From Lactifluus volemus (Eukaryota; Basidiomycota; Agaricomycetes; Russulales; Russulaceae): a stretch of DNA of 64,000 nt. The notes beneath the pieces are model-generated. The model was given only the letters and a program-made list of their open reading frames with translations, ran no database searches and was not told the DNA's origin. The stretch lies in NCBI GenBank assembly GCA_022376515.1, contig WTXI01000143.1:1-64000 (forward strand), written 5' to 3'. Below, in pieces: positions 1 to 11,760 of the stretch; position 1 is the first letter of the stretch, and each line of letters begins with the position of its first letter. Made by a program: the position numbers and the translations under genes.

Positions 1-844
1 GATCCGTCATGAGCGCATACATCACCTTGGGTGTCCCCGCTCAAAACCTTATCACCGCTTCGGTCATGAGCATACCGGCGTCAATCGCTATCAGCAAAGT
101 CCGCCTGCCCGAATTGGACGAACCGGTGACTCGCGGTCGCGTCGTTGTGGATCGCGGCGAGGACGTCACCAAGGATGCTCCCGTAAACGCACTGCACGCC
201 TTTGCCAAGGGTGCTATTTTTGGTCTCGTCGTCGCCGGCCAGATCCTTTGCAACGTTCTTACCATCTTGTCACTCGTCGCGATGATCAACGGTTTGCTCA
301 CCTGGATCGGTCGCGGTTTCGGCATTCACCATCTCACGCTGCAACTCGTCTTGCGCTACGTTTTTTACCCCATCACTTTCTTCCTCGGTAACGCACTATC
401 ACCCTTAATAGACGCAAAATTTTTTAACCATGCCACCCCCCCCCCCTTTTTCTTGTTTTTTTTTGGCAGGTGTACCCCGATCGGAGATCTTGCGAGTATC
501 CGAGCTGCTCGCGACCAAGCTCGTCGAGAACGAATTTGCGGCCTATCTCAATTTGCAGGCTTTAATGTCCTCGCAGGACGCCCTATCGAAGCGCGGATAC
601 ACAATAGCGTCGTATGCGCTATGTGGTTTTGCGAACCTCGGTTCGTTGGGCATACAGATTGGAGTGCTGTCGGCTCTCGCGCCATCGCGCACACGTCTCT
701 CATTGCTCGCGCATCGGCGTCAGCGCGATGATATGCGGTTTCATTTCGACGTTACAGGCTGCTGGTATCGCGTGAGTATCGTTTCTCTCAATTCATCTCA
801 GTCAATTTGAAATTTTGCGTTGTTACAGTGGCATGCTCGTATGA
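1..844 (+). pseudogene. Concentrative nucleoside transporter (CNT family), 3' part, frameshifted
   Basis: Partial gene, cut by the left edge. Exons about <1-387, 470-771 and 829-844, with GT-AG introns. The product matches the C-terminal core of the CNT (NupC-type) nucleoside/cation symporters: an '[20 protein letters not shown]' stretch near position 40, then 'NEFAAYLNL' and '[25 protein letters not shown]', the signature of the core transport domain. These are multi-pass plasma-membrane importers of nucleosides. The frame breaks near 696-712. Upstream runs in the frame of position 472 and downstream resumes at 'SAMICGF' one base out of phase, then splices in frame to a short last exon ending 'GIAGML V stop'. 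Two 2-nt duplications (TCTC at 696-699, CGCGC at 708-712) account exactly for the shift. Family assignment is firm; whether the break is biological or an assembly error is open. Confidence 0.8.
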
Positions 845-2310
845 TCGCGAGTACGGGGTACACGACTTTTTGGGTGAGACGTCCGGAATGTTCCTGTGAG
901 AGGTAATCTCGTCCATGCCTGTCTTTATTTTGGAGGTGTCCGTACAAGCACTGTATTTTGGTAGCAACAAATCGTACGTGGTGCCAGCTGCACTGGGATA
1001 CTCCGACCTTTTTTTTGTCTAATAATGTGCGCCGCAGGGCACAGAACTCTAGTGCTATTTTATGAACTCATTGTCAATTTTGCAACTCTAACTGACTGTT
1101 TTTTTCGACTACTGTACCAAGTCTCAATCGGCAACGAATTCATATTTAAAGCGACCCGAGCAAGGAACTATAGGACAACGATTGTGAAAAATTAACAACG
1201 AATGTACTTCCATGGTGATAACTCGCCAATCCGAGCTTTCCTGTCAACCTTGCTTCTTCCTTCCCAGTGCGTTTGAGGTTGTAATGGCGCAGATCTTGCA
1301 CAAGGTAAAACTTCCCCTCAAATGAACAACACGTGATGTGAAATGCACGTGATGTTGATCAGTATATCGTAATCTCGACCGATCGGCGCTCATTTTCTCG
1401 TTCGTGTCTGAGCCGGTAGTGCAGGCATGGTGCACATACCATTAAACAAACACACCCAAAAAGTTAACTGTCACGGTTGCAAGCACGGTTGACACGTGTA
1501 ATGGTCCAACCTCAGTTACTCCTTGGTTTCTTGTCTGTGGCGTCGATCTGTCAGGGGAAATCTACGTATGCAAGGTAACCCTCTCCTTCCTCTACCCCCG
1601 AAAAGCAAAACAATAAATAAATTGCAAATTCTTTTGCTATCCTTCATTTAGAAATGGGCCCATTCCTCGCAACGATGGATGGTCATCCCCTTCAAAAGTT
1701 CCGCTCCGTTTCTGCCCTTTTCGTTTTCCGGAAATAAAAATACAGCGTAACTTTCTCGAGGATTCACCGCGGATATGGCTATAGCGAGCATATCCGAGTC
1801 TACGTCTGCTCGCTACTCCATTTCTTCTCTCTTACCCAAAAATGGTGTTCCTTCAACCCCTGTCAATCAATACGGCAAATAAAGGCCAGTCGGCTCCTGT
1901 ATGATGCTACATCATATCCGTAGGCACGATTATATGAAGGATCGAGAAGGCAACTATTAAAGATTGATGATCCATGATCCATTCGATCAAGGGTATGATG
2001 AAGCATGTACTTGGGCTGTGTTATAGTAGGTTTCAAGTTGGCTCCAAGAACGGACGGCTAGAATGGTGGTACTGACGACCGCTTGAACTGGAGGTGGCTA
2101 CTCAAAAAGACCGTGACCGGTTCCTGGAATGTCCATTCATCTGCAAGGATATGGCTCGTGATTGTCCGACTTCATTCCTTTTTCTATAATCTGATTTGAA
2201 TGGGGTGTCTCCGAAAGTTTTCGGGTGTAATACATGGTCTGTGCAAGGACAACAGACTATGATAAAAAGGAAAGACTGGCCACCTCACGTACCCCGCCAT
2301 ACTCGTGAGC
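845..2310. other. Intergenic, transporter to first GH15 gene
   Basis: About 1.5 kb without a supportable gene; only short ORFs with no recognisable family. It should hold the promoter of the GH15 gene starting at 2311. I see no repeat, RNA gene or transposon. Confidence 0.6.
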
Positions 2311-4255
2311 ATGCGTCTCTTGGCACTTCTCCCTGCAATTGGCCTGGTGGGCCAGGCTCTCTCCAGTCCCTTCTCATGCGACCGTGACCCGATGGAAACG
2401 ACTCTTGCAGAGTTAGACGCGGAAGTCAGGGATTACTTTGGCAAGTTGGGACCTGTCACAAGAAAGACTCTTCTCCATGACACCACTGGCCCAGAAGCCG
2501 GTGCAGATGTGAGCCAGGACTCCCGCTGTGTACTCTCGGAACGCTTTGTGAGACTGACCGTTATTCTTGCTGTTCAAAACCCTAGGTTGGCGTGGTTGCT
2601 GCCGTCATCCCAGATCCTAACCATCCCGAGTTCTCGGTTTACTGGTTGCGCGACGCCTGCCTCGTCTACCACCCCTGGCTCAACGAGCTCACTGTATTCG
2701 CTGATGCGAGCCTGCGATCCCAAATGGATGATGTGGTCCACGCTCTTACAAGGACCCAGCAGGTAGTCAGCCTCGCTGGGAACCTATACACCGGTGGCAT
2801 TGGAGAGGCTGTGTTCGATGTCAAGCTCAACAAACTTCTTGATCCCAAGGCTCGCATTGGTTCCCCTGCCGCAGGTGTGTGACTTTTAATGTTTTGAGCG
2901 TGTCCTTCCTGTTCTGAGTACAGCGACGACAGATGGCCCACCTTTCCGCGTTGATGTCCTGCTCAAGTACGCGGAATGGTTGATCCAACCTGGACAGAAA
3001 AACGGCACATGGGTTCAGGACGTTCTGTGGCCCGTAATCAACCTTGATCTGCAATGGATCTCTTCCCACTGGAATGAAAGCTCGTAAGAAAATGATCAGA
3101 TCGGGTCTCCGTCGTCTGAATTGACTCGGTTTGGCCTTTAGGTGGGATCTTTGGTGGCCACCGGTTTGGGGCGGCTCTTATTGGACCGCGTCCTTGCAGT
3201 ACCGTGCCCTTCGTGGCGGTGCTCGTTTGGGACGTAACCTCGATCGTGACAATGACGTTGTCGAGTACGACGCGCACGCGTCCATGATCCTCGATTATAT
3301 GCAGGTGAGCATTGAACTTGGGACATATCGTCGGGGCTCGCCACTTACCAAAGCAAAAAAAAACCGCATCTTTTAAGACGTTCTGGAACGAGAAGGAGGG
3401 ATTCATGTCGGAGACCACCATCACGGATGTCAAGAAGGGCCGCTCCGGTTACGGTTCCGCACCACTCACTGTCTCTGTTTACAATTTCGACCCGTCGCTC
3501 GGCTGCGATGATGCGACGTTCCAGCCATGCTCTCCCCGCGCCCTTTCCAGTTTGAAAGTCGTCGGGGATCGCTTCAAAGAGTTCTTCCCGATCAGCCAAA
3601 ACTTCACAAAGGAGCAGCCTCCGTACTACGGCTTCTTCACCGAAGATGAATTCATCGGAGGTCACGTAAGTCTTCAGAATTATCTGCAGCGAGCAAGCTC
3701 AATAAGTTACCTTCACAGCCCCAATTCTTCGCTTCCTTCAACGCGGCTGAACAATTGTACTACGCGCTCACCACGTGGGATATGATTGGCCACATCGACG
3801 TGACGCCTGTATCGCTCAAGTTTTGGCAGCAGTTCGATACCCGTGTCCAAGTCAAGCGCTACGAAAAGGGCACTCGGGGATACAAAGCCCTGATTACTTA
3901 CACACGCTATTGGGCGAACAAGATAGTGATGCAGCTCGCCAAGGCGACCCCGGAAGATTACGTCCTCGTCGAATGTATCGATAAGGTGACCGGTGGACCG
4001 TACGGCCCCCGCGGTATGATTCGTAGCCTTGCGGCAGCTCTCGGCGTCATAAATGCGTGGATTGGACTCAAGCCTCCCAACTGGGGTCACACCCTCCCGG
4101 CCCATGCGAATGGGGCCGCATATGAACAGATCCCAGTGCAGCTGCCACAGCGGGTGGCGCAGACGGACAGTTACCATGACCGCCAGTCCCCAGATGTCGG
4201 AAACCAGGAATTCTTTGAGCCGGACTCGTTCCGCTACCGCTATTTTGGCTACTGA
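2311..4255 (+). CDS. Secreted GH15 glucoamylase-like protein 1, catalytic acid motif replaced
   Basis: Six exons: 2311-2508, 2586-2874, 2933-3083, 3142-3304, 3378-3665, 3719-4255; 541 aa. A signal peptide (residues 1-20, MRLLALLPAIGLVGQALSS) predicts secretion. The rest aligns throughout with fungal glucoamylases (exo-acting release of glucose from starch): 'VYWLRDACLV' at about 84-93 (Arg88-Asp89, equivalent to Aspergillus Arg54-Asp55), 'VYNFDPSLGCDDATFQPCSPRAL' in exon 5, 'AAEQLYYAL' in exon 6, and 'LVECIDK' holding the general-base Glu at about residue 448. The general-acid site, DLWEE in active enzymes, reads DLWWPP at 215-220, so the acid Glu is gone. The +1 subsite Trp120 equivalent also appears lost. 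There is no C-terminal starch-binding domain. It could be a pseudoenzyme or binding protein. The fold is certain by homology; activity is doubtful. Confidence 0.88.
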
Positions 4256-6016
4256 GTGATTAAGGACTTGTAGCGTAGGGGATGCATTACCCTTGAAGTT
4301 GTAGCATGCTTAGTTCGTGATTAAAGCCAGGCACATAACTTTGGCTGTTCTACGTTCATTTTTTCTCAATAAATGAATCTATGAGTATGTTGAATATATT
4401 TCGTTCTCTCCATTTTCGGCGCCAGTGTGCACGACCTAAAAGAAATCTATATCTATGGGATGTAAAAAGTAAGGTAACAGATACGACTCGGCCAGTCTGG
4501 CTAGTCAAGTCGTGGATGTACGATCGAACCAGCGTAGCAGTAGCACTGCTAACGAGGTTCGCTGCAAACGAAGCGACATCGTCATCAACGTATCAACGCA
4601 TCAAGTTCTTCTTCAGTTCCACCGGTATAGCTGAACAGGCACTACTGTAGCATTCGATTACTTCGCATTCCGGCTCAAGTCTTGCTCAATCGCCACAAGT
4701 CCCACAACCTGAGCATTCAATACCATCTCTTAACATAGCCCTGGTGGATATCATGCGAAAGGAGCTATTCGTCACACCTGCCGATACGATCTCCGAGTTT
4801 CCAACAGGTCCTGAGGACAAAGACACCCAGTCGCAATTGAAACCTTGGCGTCCACATTCAATCATTACTGTATTACAAACAGTGCCAAGTAGCGATTATG
4901 TCTTCTCAGTTACGTGCATCGTGTTACATTGATGTGAAATCCCTGAGATAGATTGGCACTCGTCAACGAGAAGAACTTGAACGCTTGAATGGCTCAAGGA
5001 ATGGCTTGCCAGCCTGAGTGAAGTATGAACAGTATGAAAGTCAGATAGAAAAGATATCAATATACACTCTTTCGATTTGTTGCTGATTTGAATCTCCTGA
5101 CAAGCAGGGTCTTGGCAGGGTTATGCCAGTGGCATTTGACAGCCCGCTGGCGTAGGTGAACGGAGCTTGAAATGTTTGAAACTCTCCATTGGCGTTCGAC
5201 ACCAGCGCCTGGTTCAGCACCTGATTGTCACATTTCGAATCGAACACTGAACCATGTTATAATTATAATGCTTCCATGGTACGTTACCGTGGCTAGTTTG
5301 GAGGGGACCCAGCGACAGCTTCTTTCAATTCGGCGATCCCAAATTTTCCGTGGTATCACCGTCACACCCACTTCGAATCTGCTTTCCATTATAATAATAG
5401 CTGGAAAGCCGTTTATGCCCCTTCAAGTTCATGAAAACCCACCCACTGATCCTTCATAAAACTATTTCACCATCACCACATGGCGCACATATCATTCTAT
5501 CTCGGACTAAACATGATCTGCATGTTTAGATCAGGTGCGACGCAATTATAGTGCATGCCATGTCCAGGAACATTCGAGCAGTTCCACAATTCGGACCTGC
5601 CCAACGTGATAGTTATCTTGTGGGGAAGCGCAGTAAGTTGAAATTCCTTGCTATTTTTACTAGAGAGCTGATCCGAACAAGCTTGATTCTTGACAGCGGG
5701 AGGCACGCTTCCAACGCCCATGTATTTCGGTTCTAATAGCACACTGACAAAACAATAATCGCGTCATTTCTACGCGGGCTTGTGAACTCCTCTCACCTCG
5801 CCCCTTGATTTGTATGCCCAGACTTCTCGGATCAGTTAAGACTCAAGAGGGATAGAATATTCATGTCTGTGAATAAACTGGTTTCTTGAACGTTCCATCC
5901 TGCGATTGATACAGGATATTCCGTGCAACATTCCGATAACCTGAGTTGATCGAGATGCATACGCGAGGCTTGCGATAAAAAGGGCAGGACACCCAGGTCC
6001 CTCTGTAATCGTGACC
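4256..6016. other. Intergenic between the two GH15 genes
   Basis: About 1.76 kb. It contains the 3' region of the first GH15 gene and the promoter of the second. Short ORFs in several frames look like chance, and no repeat or RNA gene was recognised. Confidence 0.55.
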
Positions 6017-7968
6017 ATGCGTCTAGCAGCACTTCTCCCTGCTTTAGGACTTGTTGGACAGGCGTTAGCCAGCTCGCATGCATGCCAGCTTAGCGACGGT
6101 GAGATCCCATCAGACAAGCAAGTCAAGGAATACTTTTCGAAACTTGCACCGATAACAAAGAAAACACTTCTCCACGATACTACCGGCCCAGAAGCCGGCG
6201 CTCTTGTGAGTTTCCCCCCTCCTGCCTTATTACATGTCAGAGAAATTAAACAAATACTCTTTTCCTTAGCCCGGCGTCGTTGCAGCGGTTATCCCAGACC
6301 CCAACCACCCAGAGTTCTCGGTCTACTGGCTGCGCGATGCGTGTCTCGTCTATCATCCCTGGCTGAACGAGCTTACTGTGCAGGGTGATAAAAGCCTTCG
6401 CCCCATGGCTGATGACTTGACACACGCACTCATCCGGTCCCAACTAGTAGTCAGCCTCGCCGGAAACGTGCTCACCGGCGGTATCGAGGAAGCTGTTTTT
6501 GACGTCCATCTCAATATGATTCAGGACGAGGCCGCCCGGATTGGTTCTCCCGCTGCCGGTGAGTAGCCCAAGTTCCATATGCTGCCTTCGTGAAGACCAA
6601 TAGCTAAAAATAACGACGATCGCTGAAGACGGACCTCCCTTCCGCGCTGATGTCCTGCTCAAGTATGCGGAATGGCTGATCAAGCCCGAGCAGCACAACG
6701 GCACATGGGTCGCAGACGTTCTGTGGCCGAAACTTAATCTCGACCTTCAATGGATTTCGTCGCACTGGAACATTAGCTCGTGAGCAGCTCGAAAGCGGCG
6801 TTGCATGATCGTTTCTAATCCGCGCACAGCTATGATCTTTGGTGGCCTCCTGTGTTTGGCGGCTCTTACTGGACCGCTTCTCTGCAGTATCGCGCTCTGC
6901 GTGGCGGTGCCCGTCTCGCACGCGCGATCCACCGCGGGTTGGACGTGGTTGAAGAATATGAGACCCGGGCGTCGTTGATTCTCGACTACATGCAAGTAAG
7001 TCTCGTCTCATGTTGTTTCACTCGAGATATTACGACGGAGCACAACTGACGCGTGGGTGGCCACCTGCAGACATTCTGGAACGAACACGAAGGATTCATG
7101 TCCGAGACCACAATAACGGATGTCAAGTTGGGCCGTTCCGGTTACGGATCTGCCCCTCTCACCGTTTCTGTGTACAACTTTGATCCATCGCTCGGTTGCG
7201 ACGACGCGACATTCCAGCCGTGCTCACCCCGCGCTCTGTCCAGCTTGAAAGTCGTTGGGGACCACTTCAAGGAATTCTTCCCGATCAGCAGGAACTTCCC
7301 GGAAGACCAGCCACCGTTCTATGGCTTCTTCACTGAAGATGAGTTCATCGGAGGCCACGTATGTCCCATAACCTGGCATCCCCTTCCCGTTATCCATGCC
7401 TAACAACATTTCTCAGCCACAATTTTTCGCATCCTTCAACTCGGCCGAGCAGCTCTACGATGCGCTTTATACGTGGGACAGGATGGGCTACCTTGAAGTA
7501 ACGTGTGTCAGCTTGAAGTTCTGGTTGCAATTCGACCGCAACACGAGGATTGGACTATACAAGAAGGGCTCCAAGACGTATAATAAGCTCACCACGGCGG
7601 CACATGAATGGGCGAACAAGATCGTGTTGCAGCTCGCGGCGAACACGCCGGAGGATTACGTGCTCGTTGAGTGCATCGAGAAGACCAACGGAGGACCGTA
7701 TGGCCCACGCGGCATGATCCGTAGTCTGGCCGCCGCGCTCGGCGTGTACGACGCGTACAATGGGCTCGCCCCACCCAACTGGGGCCATCCGATCCCGAAA
7801 CAGCTCGTAAATATTGAAGATGTGTTTGCGTACTCGGATGAGGTGGTCAATTGGGAGAAGGAGAACTACGACGACGGATATCGTGGTGTTGACCCGGCGT
7901 TGTACGCCCATCGGGTTCACTCGAGGGACCGATATGAGGGCACCCCGCGCTACCGTTACGGGTTCTGA
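6017..7968 (+). CDS. Secreted GH15 glucoamylase-like protein 2, catalytic acid motif replaced
   Basis: Tandem paralogue of the gene at 2311-4255 with the same six-exon plan and identical intron phases: 6017-6205, 6270-6558, 6629-6779, 6830-6995, 7071-7358, 7417-7968; 544 aa. Signal peptide 'MRLAALLPALGLVGQALAS'. It keeps the Arg-Asp pair of 'YWLRDACLV', the 'GCDDATFQPCSPRAL' block and the general-base Glu in 'LVECIEK'. Like its twin it reads 'DLWWPP' where active glucoamylases have DLWEE. The tail after 'PPNWGH' is diverged and charged but ends 'YRYGF', close to 'YRYFGY' in copy 1. Exons 3 and 5 are the same length as in copy 1 and no frame is broken, so both copies appear maintained. This argues for a selected non-canonical form rather than decay. 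Confidence 0.88.
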
Positions 7969-9973
7969 TGAGGGTCCCATATCGCTTCATGGACCTGGGA
8001 AGATTTGTCTCAATGCGCTGGCGGACGAGTTCTTTCGATTACGTTCAACTATGATATTTCGTTGTCTTGTCTAGTTGGAAACCGTATGAATACTGATAAA
8101 GGTTTGTTGGATCACGTTCAAGCAAGAGGCCGCGCACTTCCACTCGTTAGTGACAGTCATTAATATTTTTGGAGAATAACAAATCAGATAATCCAATAGA
8201 AATCGTTACTGAAAATTACTGGCCAGAAATTGCTGCATCTCGACACTCCAATAAAGGGACTTCTTATCGCAGCCCATCAGCAAGATCTGCATCCGCTGAC
8301 GGTAGTGGCGGCCCGGGCTGCGGGGCTGCGCACTATTTACGCGCCTCGCACGGACCCGCGCTTGCGCTTGCTCCTCTCCGATTACCACCTACATTGTTCA
8401 CCCTCTGACTTTAGCAAATATACATATACATCTCACCAGGGCCACAAGAGAAGATGCGATTTTGAATCGTCTTCCCCTCCGGCTTACCTGTTACCCTTGT
8501 AGGACATCCCGCTCTCCCAGGATTAGTCACCCCTAATAATCACCGTTGTCATTCTGTCTTTTGGGGTCCTAGGTTTTTGCAGGGACGTCAAGAGAATCTC
8601 CTGGGGGATGGAAACAACGCCTAGCCGAGGTTAGCTGCTGTTCGGGCCATTTCGTTTGGGGATCATCGGGGACATTGCCTGTGTCAACATTATGAAAGGT
8701 ATTCGGGTATCTCTCTCCAAGTCAGGTCACCTCTGAGGTCTGAATACTCACATACAGGGAGGAAGGTATTTTTCGACGACGGCGAGAACACAGGTAGGAT
8801 TGAGCTTTAGAAGTAAAATTTTTGCTGAACGTCATTTTTTCAGATGCTTTCGCCTTCACGCATTAGTCACGTGTCTCGCTTATAGACGAAAGTACCTGTT
8901 TGCGTACAGATAATATTGTCAGGGAAGAACTGTCGTCCATGTTCCACACGCAATGACTTGATGGAAAAGTTGTGTTCTTGGTACCATTCGGTATGTGCTA
9001 TTTCAAGCTCTCGGGCCAAGTTGGTCTAACAAATTCAGCTTGAATGGGGCAAGAGCCTTGTGAATCACTTTGCAGTTTTGTTGAAATCGAAGTAGAAGTA
9101 GGCCATAAATGTCGATTTGACTTCACATACATTTCTGGTGTCCAATGACAGTGGAGATCCCAAAAGTATGTGAAGCTGAATTTCCATCTACGGTCCTTCT
9201 ACCCAGATTTCAAGGACTCTGCGAAGCGGTGTACTCACAGAACAACGCTTTTCGACGCTTGGCAACTGTTGACGGAATAGGTGGCTTGTCCTGATGAATA
9301 TGCGGAAGTAAGGACCCGATGGATGAGTGCCTTATCTAGGTATACCCTACGGCATAGAATTACAAGGTGGAATCATAGTTTACAACATTTCAAGGTGGGA
9401 TACAGGTGAAGCAGTTAATCTTGGCTACCCGTCACACTCATCAGATGAAACATATAGACGTAGGTCGTAAGACATGACGAGCATAATGAGACATCCTTGT
9501 GTAAATGAAGTCGAATGTCTTTCTATTTTGACACATGTGGCACACGGTCTGGCGTTATCGCGACAGCGATTCCCTTATCTCTGGTCCTATTTTTTGCTGG
9601 GCTGATACATTCGTCCTTGAAGAACTCAACCAGGCTCGTCTGCGAATATCGACCCCAGTTGAACTTGGAGGAGGAAGATAATTAGCTTGTTTCGTTACCT
9701 TACTGAGAATCATAGTATCCGATAATTGTGGGCAAACCCCGCCGGTTAAGTGGTGTTTCGTGCGTGCCAACGAAGCAAATGGGTTTGGTACACTATACAG
9801 CATATAACTACATTCGACACTACCAAAGCCGGATATTTTACTTCTTTCTCTCTCCAAAAAAAAAACTTCTGCGCTGATTTTATTTCTCGGGAGTAGAATC
9901 CTGAAGCTGTTGGGAGGAAGGGGAAAGCGAAGATGTTAAATAAAATTCAAGAGCGCGAGGGAAACGCGTCGGT
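7969..9973. other. Intergenic with one dispersed relic (see 9110-9190)
   Basis: About 2 kb between convergent GH15-2 and glyoxalase I. No convincing gene; the small ORFs at 8169-8502 and 9555-9857 have no family signature. A stretch near 9110-9190 recurs twice elsewhere in the window. Confidence 0.5.
9110..9190 (+). repeat. Relic 'Q', copy 1 of 3
   Basis: About 80 bp that matches 22775-22850 and 36170-36245. On the + strand all three can be read as '(S)(H/Q)TFL(V/A)SND', followed by a short acidic stretch and a GT(A)-type splice donor. This looks like the 3' end of an exon of an unknown gene. The open frame does not extend far in any copy, so these are treated as relics. Copies 2 and 3 lie in the duplicated block; this one is alone. 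Confidence 0.5.
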
Positions 9974-10755
9974 CTATCGCAAAAACGCGAAAGCAAAAGA
10001 GGTACTACGCACCACTTCGATCCAGTAGCCATCCGGATCCAATATGAACGCGATAAACTTCATAGTGCCATCCGTGAGACGCTTTTTGAACGTCACGCCG
10101 AGTCGCTCGAAGCGCGCGCACGCCTCTTCGACGTTACCCACGGTGATTGCGATGTGGCCGAATCCTCGGGGCTCCGAGTTGCCAGAATGGTAGGGCGTCG
10201 TGTCCAGCGACTCTGTGCCGTGGTTATGGGTGAGCTCGAGGATGCCTGTGGCAGGAACCCCACGGTAGCCCAGAAGTCAGCCTGTTGCTGGTGGCGATAA
10301 GATTAGGGAACTGGAAAGACAGACCTTCACGCATACGACGGCCTGCTTTTTTCTCGGAATCCGTTGCTTTGCCGCCGGTGTGATCGAATGCGAGGAAATA
10401 AAGCGTAAAGTCTTTAAATTCGAGCTCTGTTCAAAGTTCGATGAAGCAAGGGGTGGGGGTAGGGGGAGGAAATGAGTGATCAACGTCAGGTGATAAGCGC
10501 AACGGATTGCTCGCTTTCGATTAGGTCCATTCCGATGATCTTTCAAGGTTTGAGATGGCATTAGAAAGGGGCTATATTCAAGAAAGGGCTCACCTCTGTG
10601 TAGAACTGGAGAGAAACATTGGGATCTTTGACCCGTAACATCGTGTGGTTGAACTACAAGATGCACGGTTCAGCATTCAATTTTCAACCGCACCAGTTAG
10701 GGAATGATTAACGATTACTCGCCTTGTAAGTTGCAGTTTCCTCTGAGTAGGGCAT
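9974..10755 (-). CDS. GLO1: Lactoylglutathione lyase (glyoxalase I)
   Basis: Five exons on the minus strand: 10755-10723, 10653-10594, 10539-10504, 10424-10325, 10245-9974; 166 aa, a single-domain glyoxalase I. It converts the hemithioacetal of methylglyoxal and glutathione to S-lactoylglutathione in the cytosol. Family blocks in order: '[18 protein letters not shown]', 'LYFLAFDH', '[15 protein letters not shown]', '[15 protein letters not shown]', '[13 protein letters not shown]'. The metal ligands expected from the family are all visible: His in NHTMLR, Glu in LELTHN, His in GHIAI, Glu in WIEVV. The first intron starts with GC (AAG|GCGAGT) rather than GT; the other three are GT-AG. The start was chosen because this short exon supplies the 'TYK' that precedes FNHTM in the family. 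No open frame covers the gene, so it is easily missed. Confidence 0.92.
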
Positions 10756-11760
10756 GTTGGTGTTGATGATAAGGTGAGGATGGTTTGAGAGCGAGAACGA
10801 GCCCTTTTGCACGTTATCTTATTAATCACCTTCAGTGGCGATGGCCCCGCAGAGAAATGCGTGATATATGCTTTTAGCCACCAACGATCCCGGATCTCAC
10901 GCCGCCTCTCATTCGTGTCATGCCTTATACGCTGTTAATAATGCGCTGCTACCCATGGGCGGTCGATGAGTTGCTGAGGGAATGTGTGGGTAGTTTACAG
11001 AGATCGATAGTTGAGAGAGAATTCCAAAATCAACATGTCCTCTGCCGCCCCGCCTGGCCCTCAATTGGAAAGGGAAGAACGTATGGCGCTTGAAAGCATC
11101 AGGATGCCTGTGATTCGTGTGTGCAGACGTCGGCCACCAATGCAGTAACGAGGAAGGTGGTAGTGGTGAGAGGGAGGGGGAAATAATATACAGTAGGAGT
11201 ACGGAATAAAAAGTGTGTATGTGCTGCAGGTTCAGGAATCGGAAAAGGAAGTTGGGAATTATGGAGAAAAAGGTGGCGATCGACTCGGAGGAGGGATGAA
11301 CACGCAGCGTAAAGGCCCCGCATGCGACCGAAAAGACCAACACCTTGTTCCTGCGCGCAAAAAGTAACCCACATTTTGGAGTTCTTTAGTCAAGTTCTAC
11401 GTGTTCTTCCTTTTCTCTTCTGCAGCAGGGAAATGACCATTTCCCACTCCCACCAACAGCGACAGCGACAGCGAACGCGAACGCTGAAATCTGAGAAACT
11501 GAACGTCAGTTTACGTAACCAATTGCCAACTCCATCACGCAACGCGCAAGTAAAGGCTCTTGCTCCTGGTGTTCGCCAATTCTGATAGATGTACATGGTA
11601 TATGATTATAAATAGAAAAAGTAATCGCGACTTGGTGCTGCCAGAATTAACCCATTCCCAAAGAAAGAAAGAAAAACCCGAAAAGAAAAACTCGGCGTGC
11701 ATCCTGTGTCCGAGTCCATTCGAACAGACTGAACAGTTGAACATCGACCTTGCCTCCATC
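10756..11760. other. Intergenic between GLO1 and NLR A
   Basis: About 1 kb holding the GLO1 promoter and the 3' flank of NLR A. The ORFs at 10918-11343 and 11322-11585 show only low-complexity Ser/Pro or Gln/Arg sequence, and I do not call them. Confidence 0.5.

Noticed and set aside
2305..2310. GTG codon two codons ahead of the first GH15 ATG as start
   Set aside because: The ATG at 2311 begins a clean signal peptide and matches the start of the second copy; nuclear genes rarely start with GTG.
8169..8502. Overlapping small ORFs in three frames
   Set aside because: Mutually overlapping, short and without similarity to anything recognisable; a GC-rich patch explains the lack of stops.
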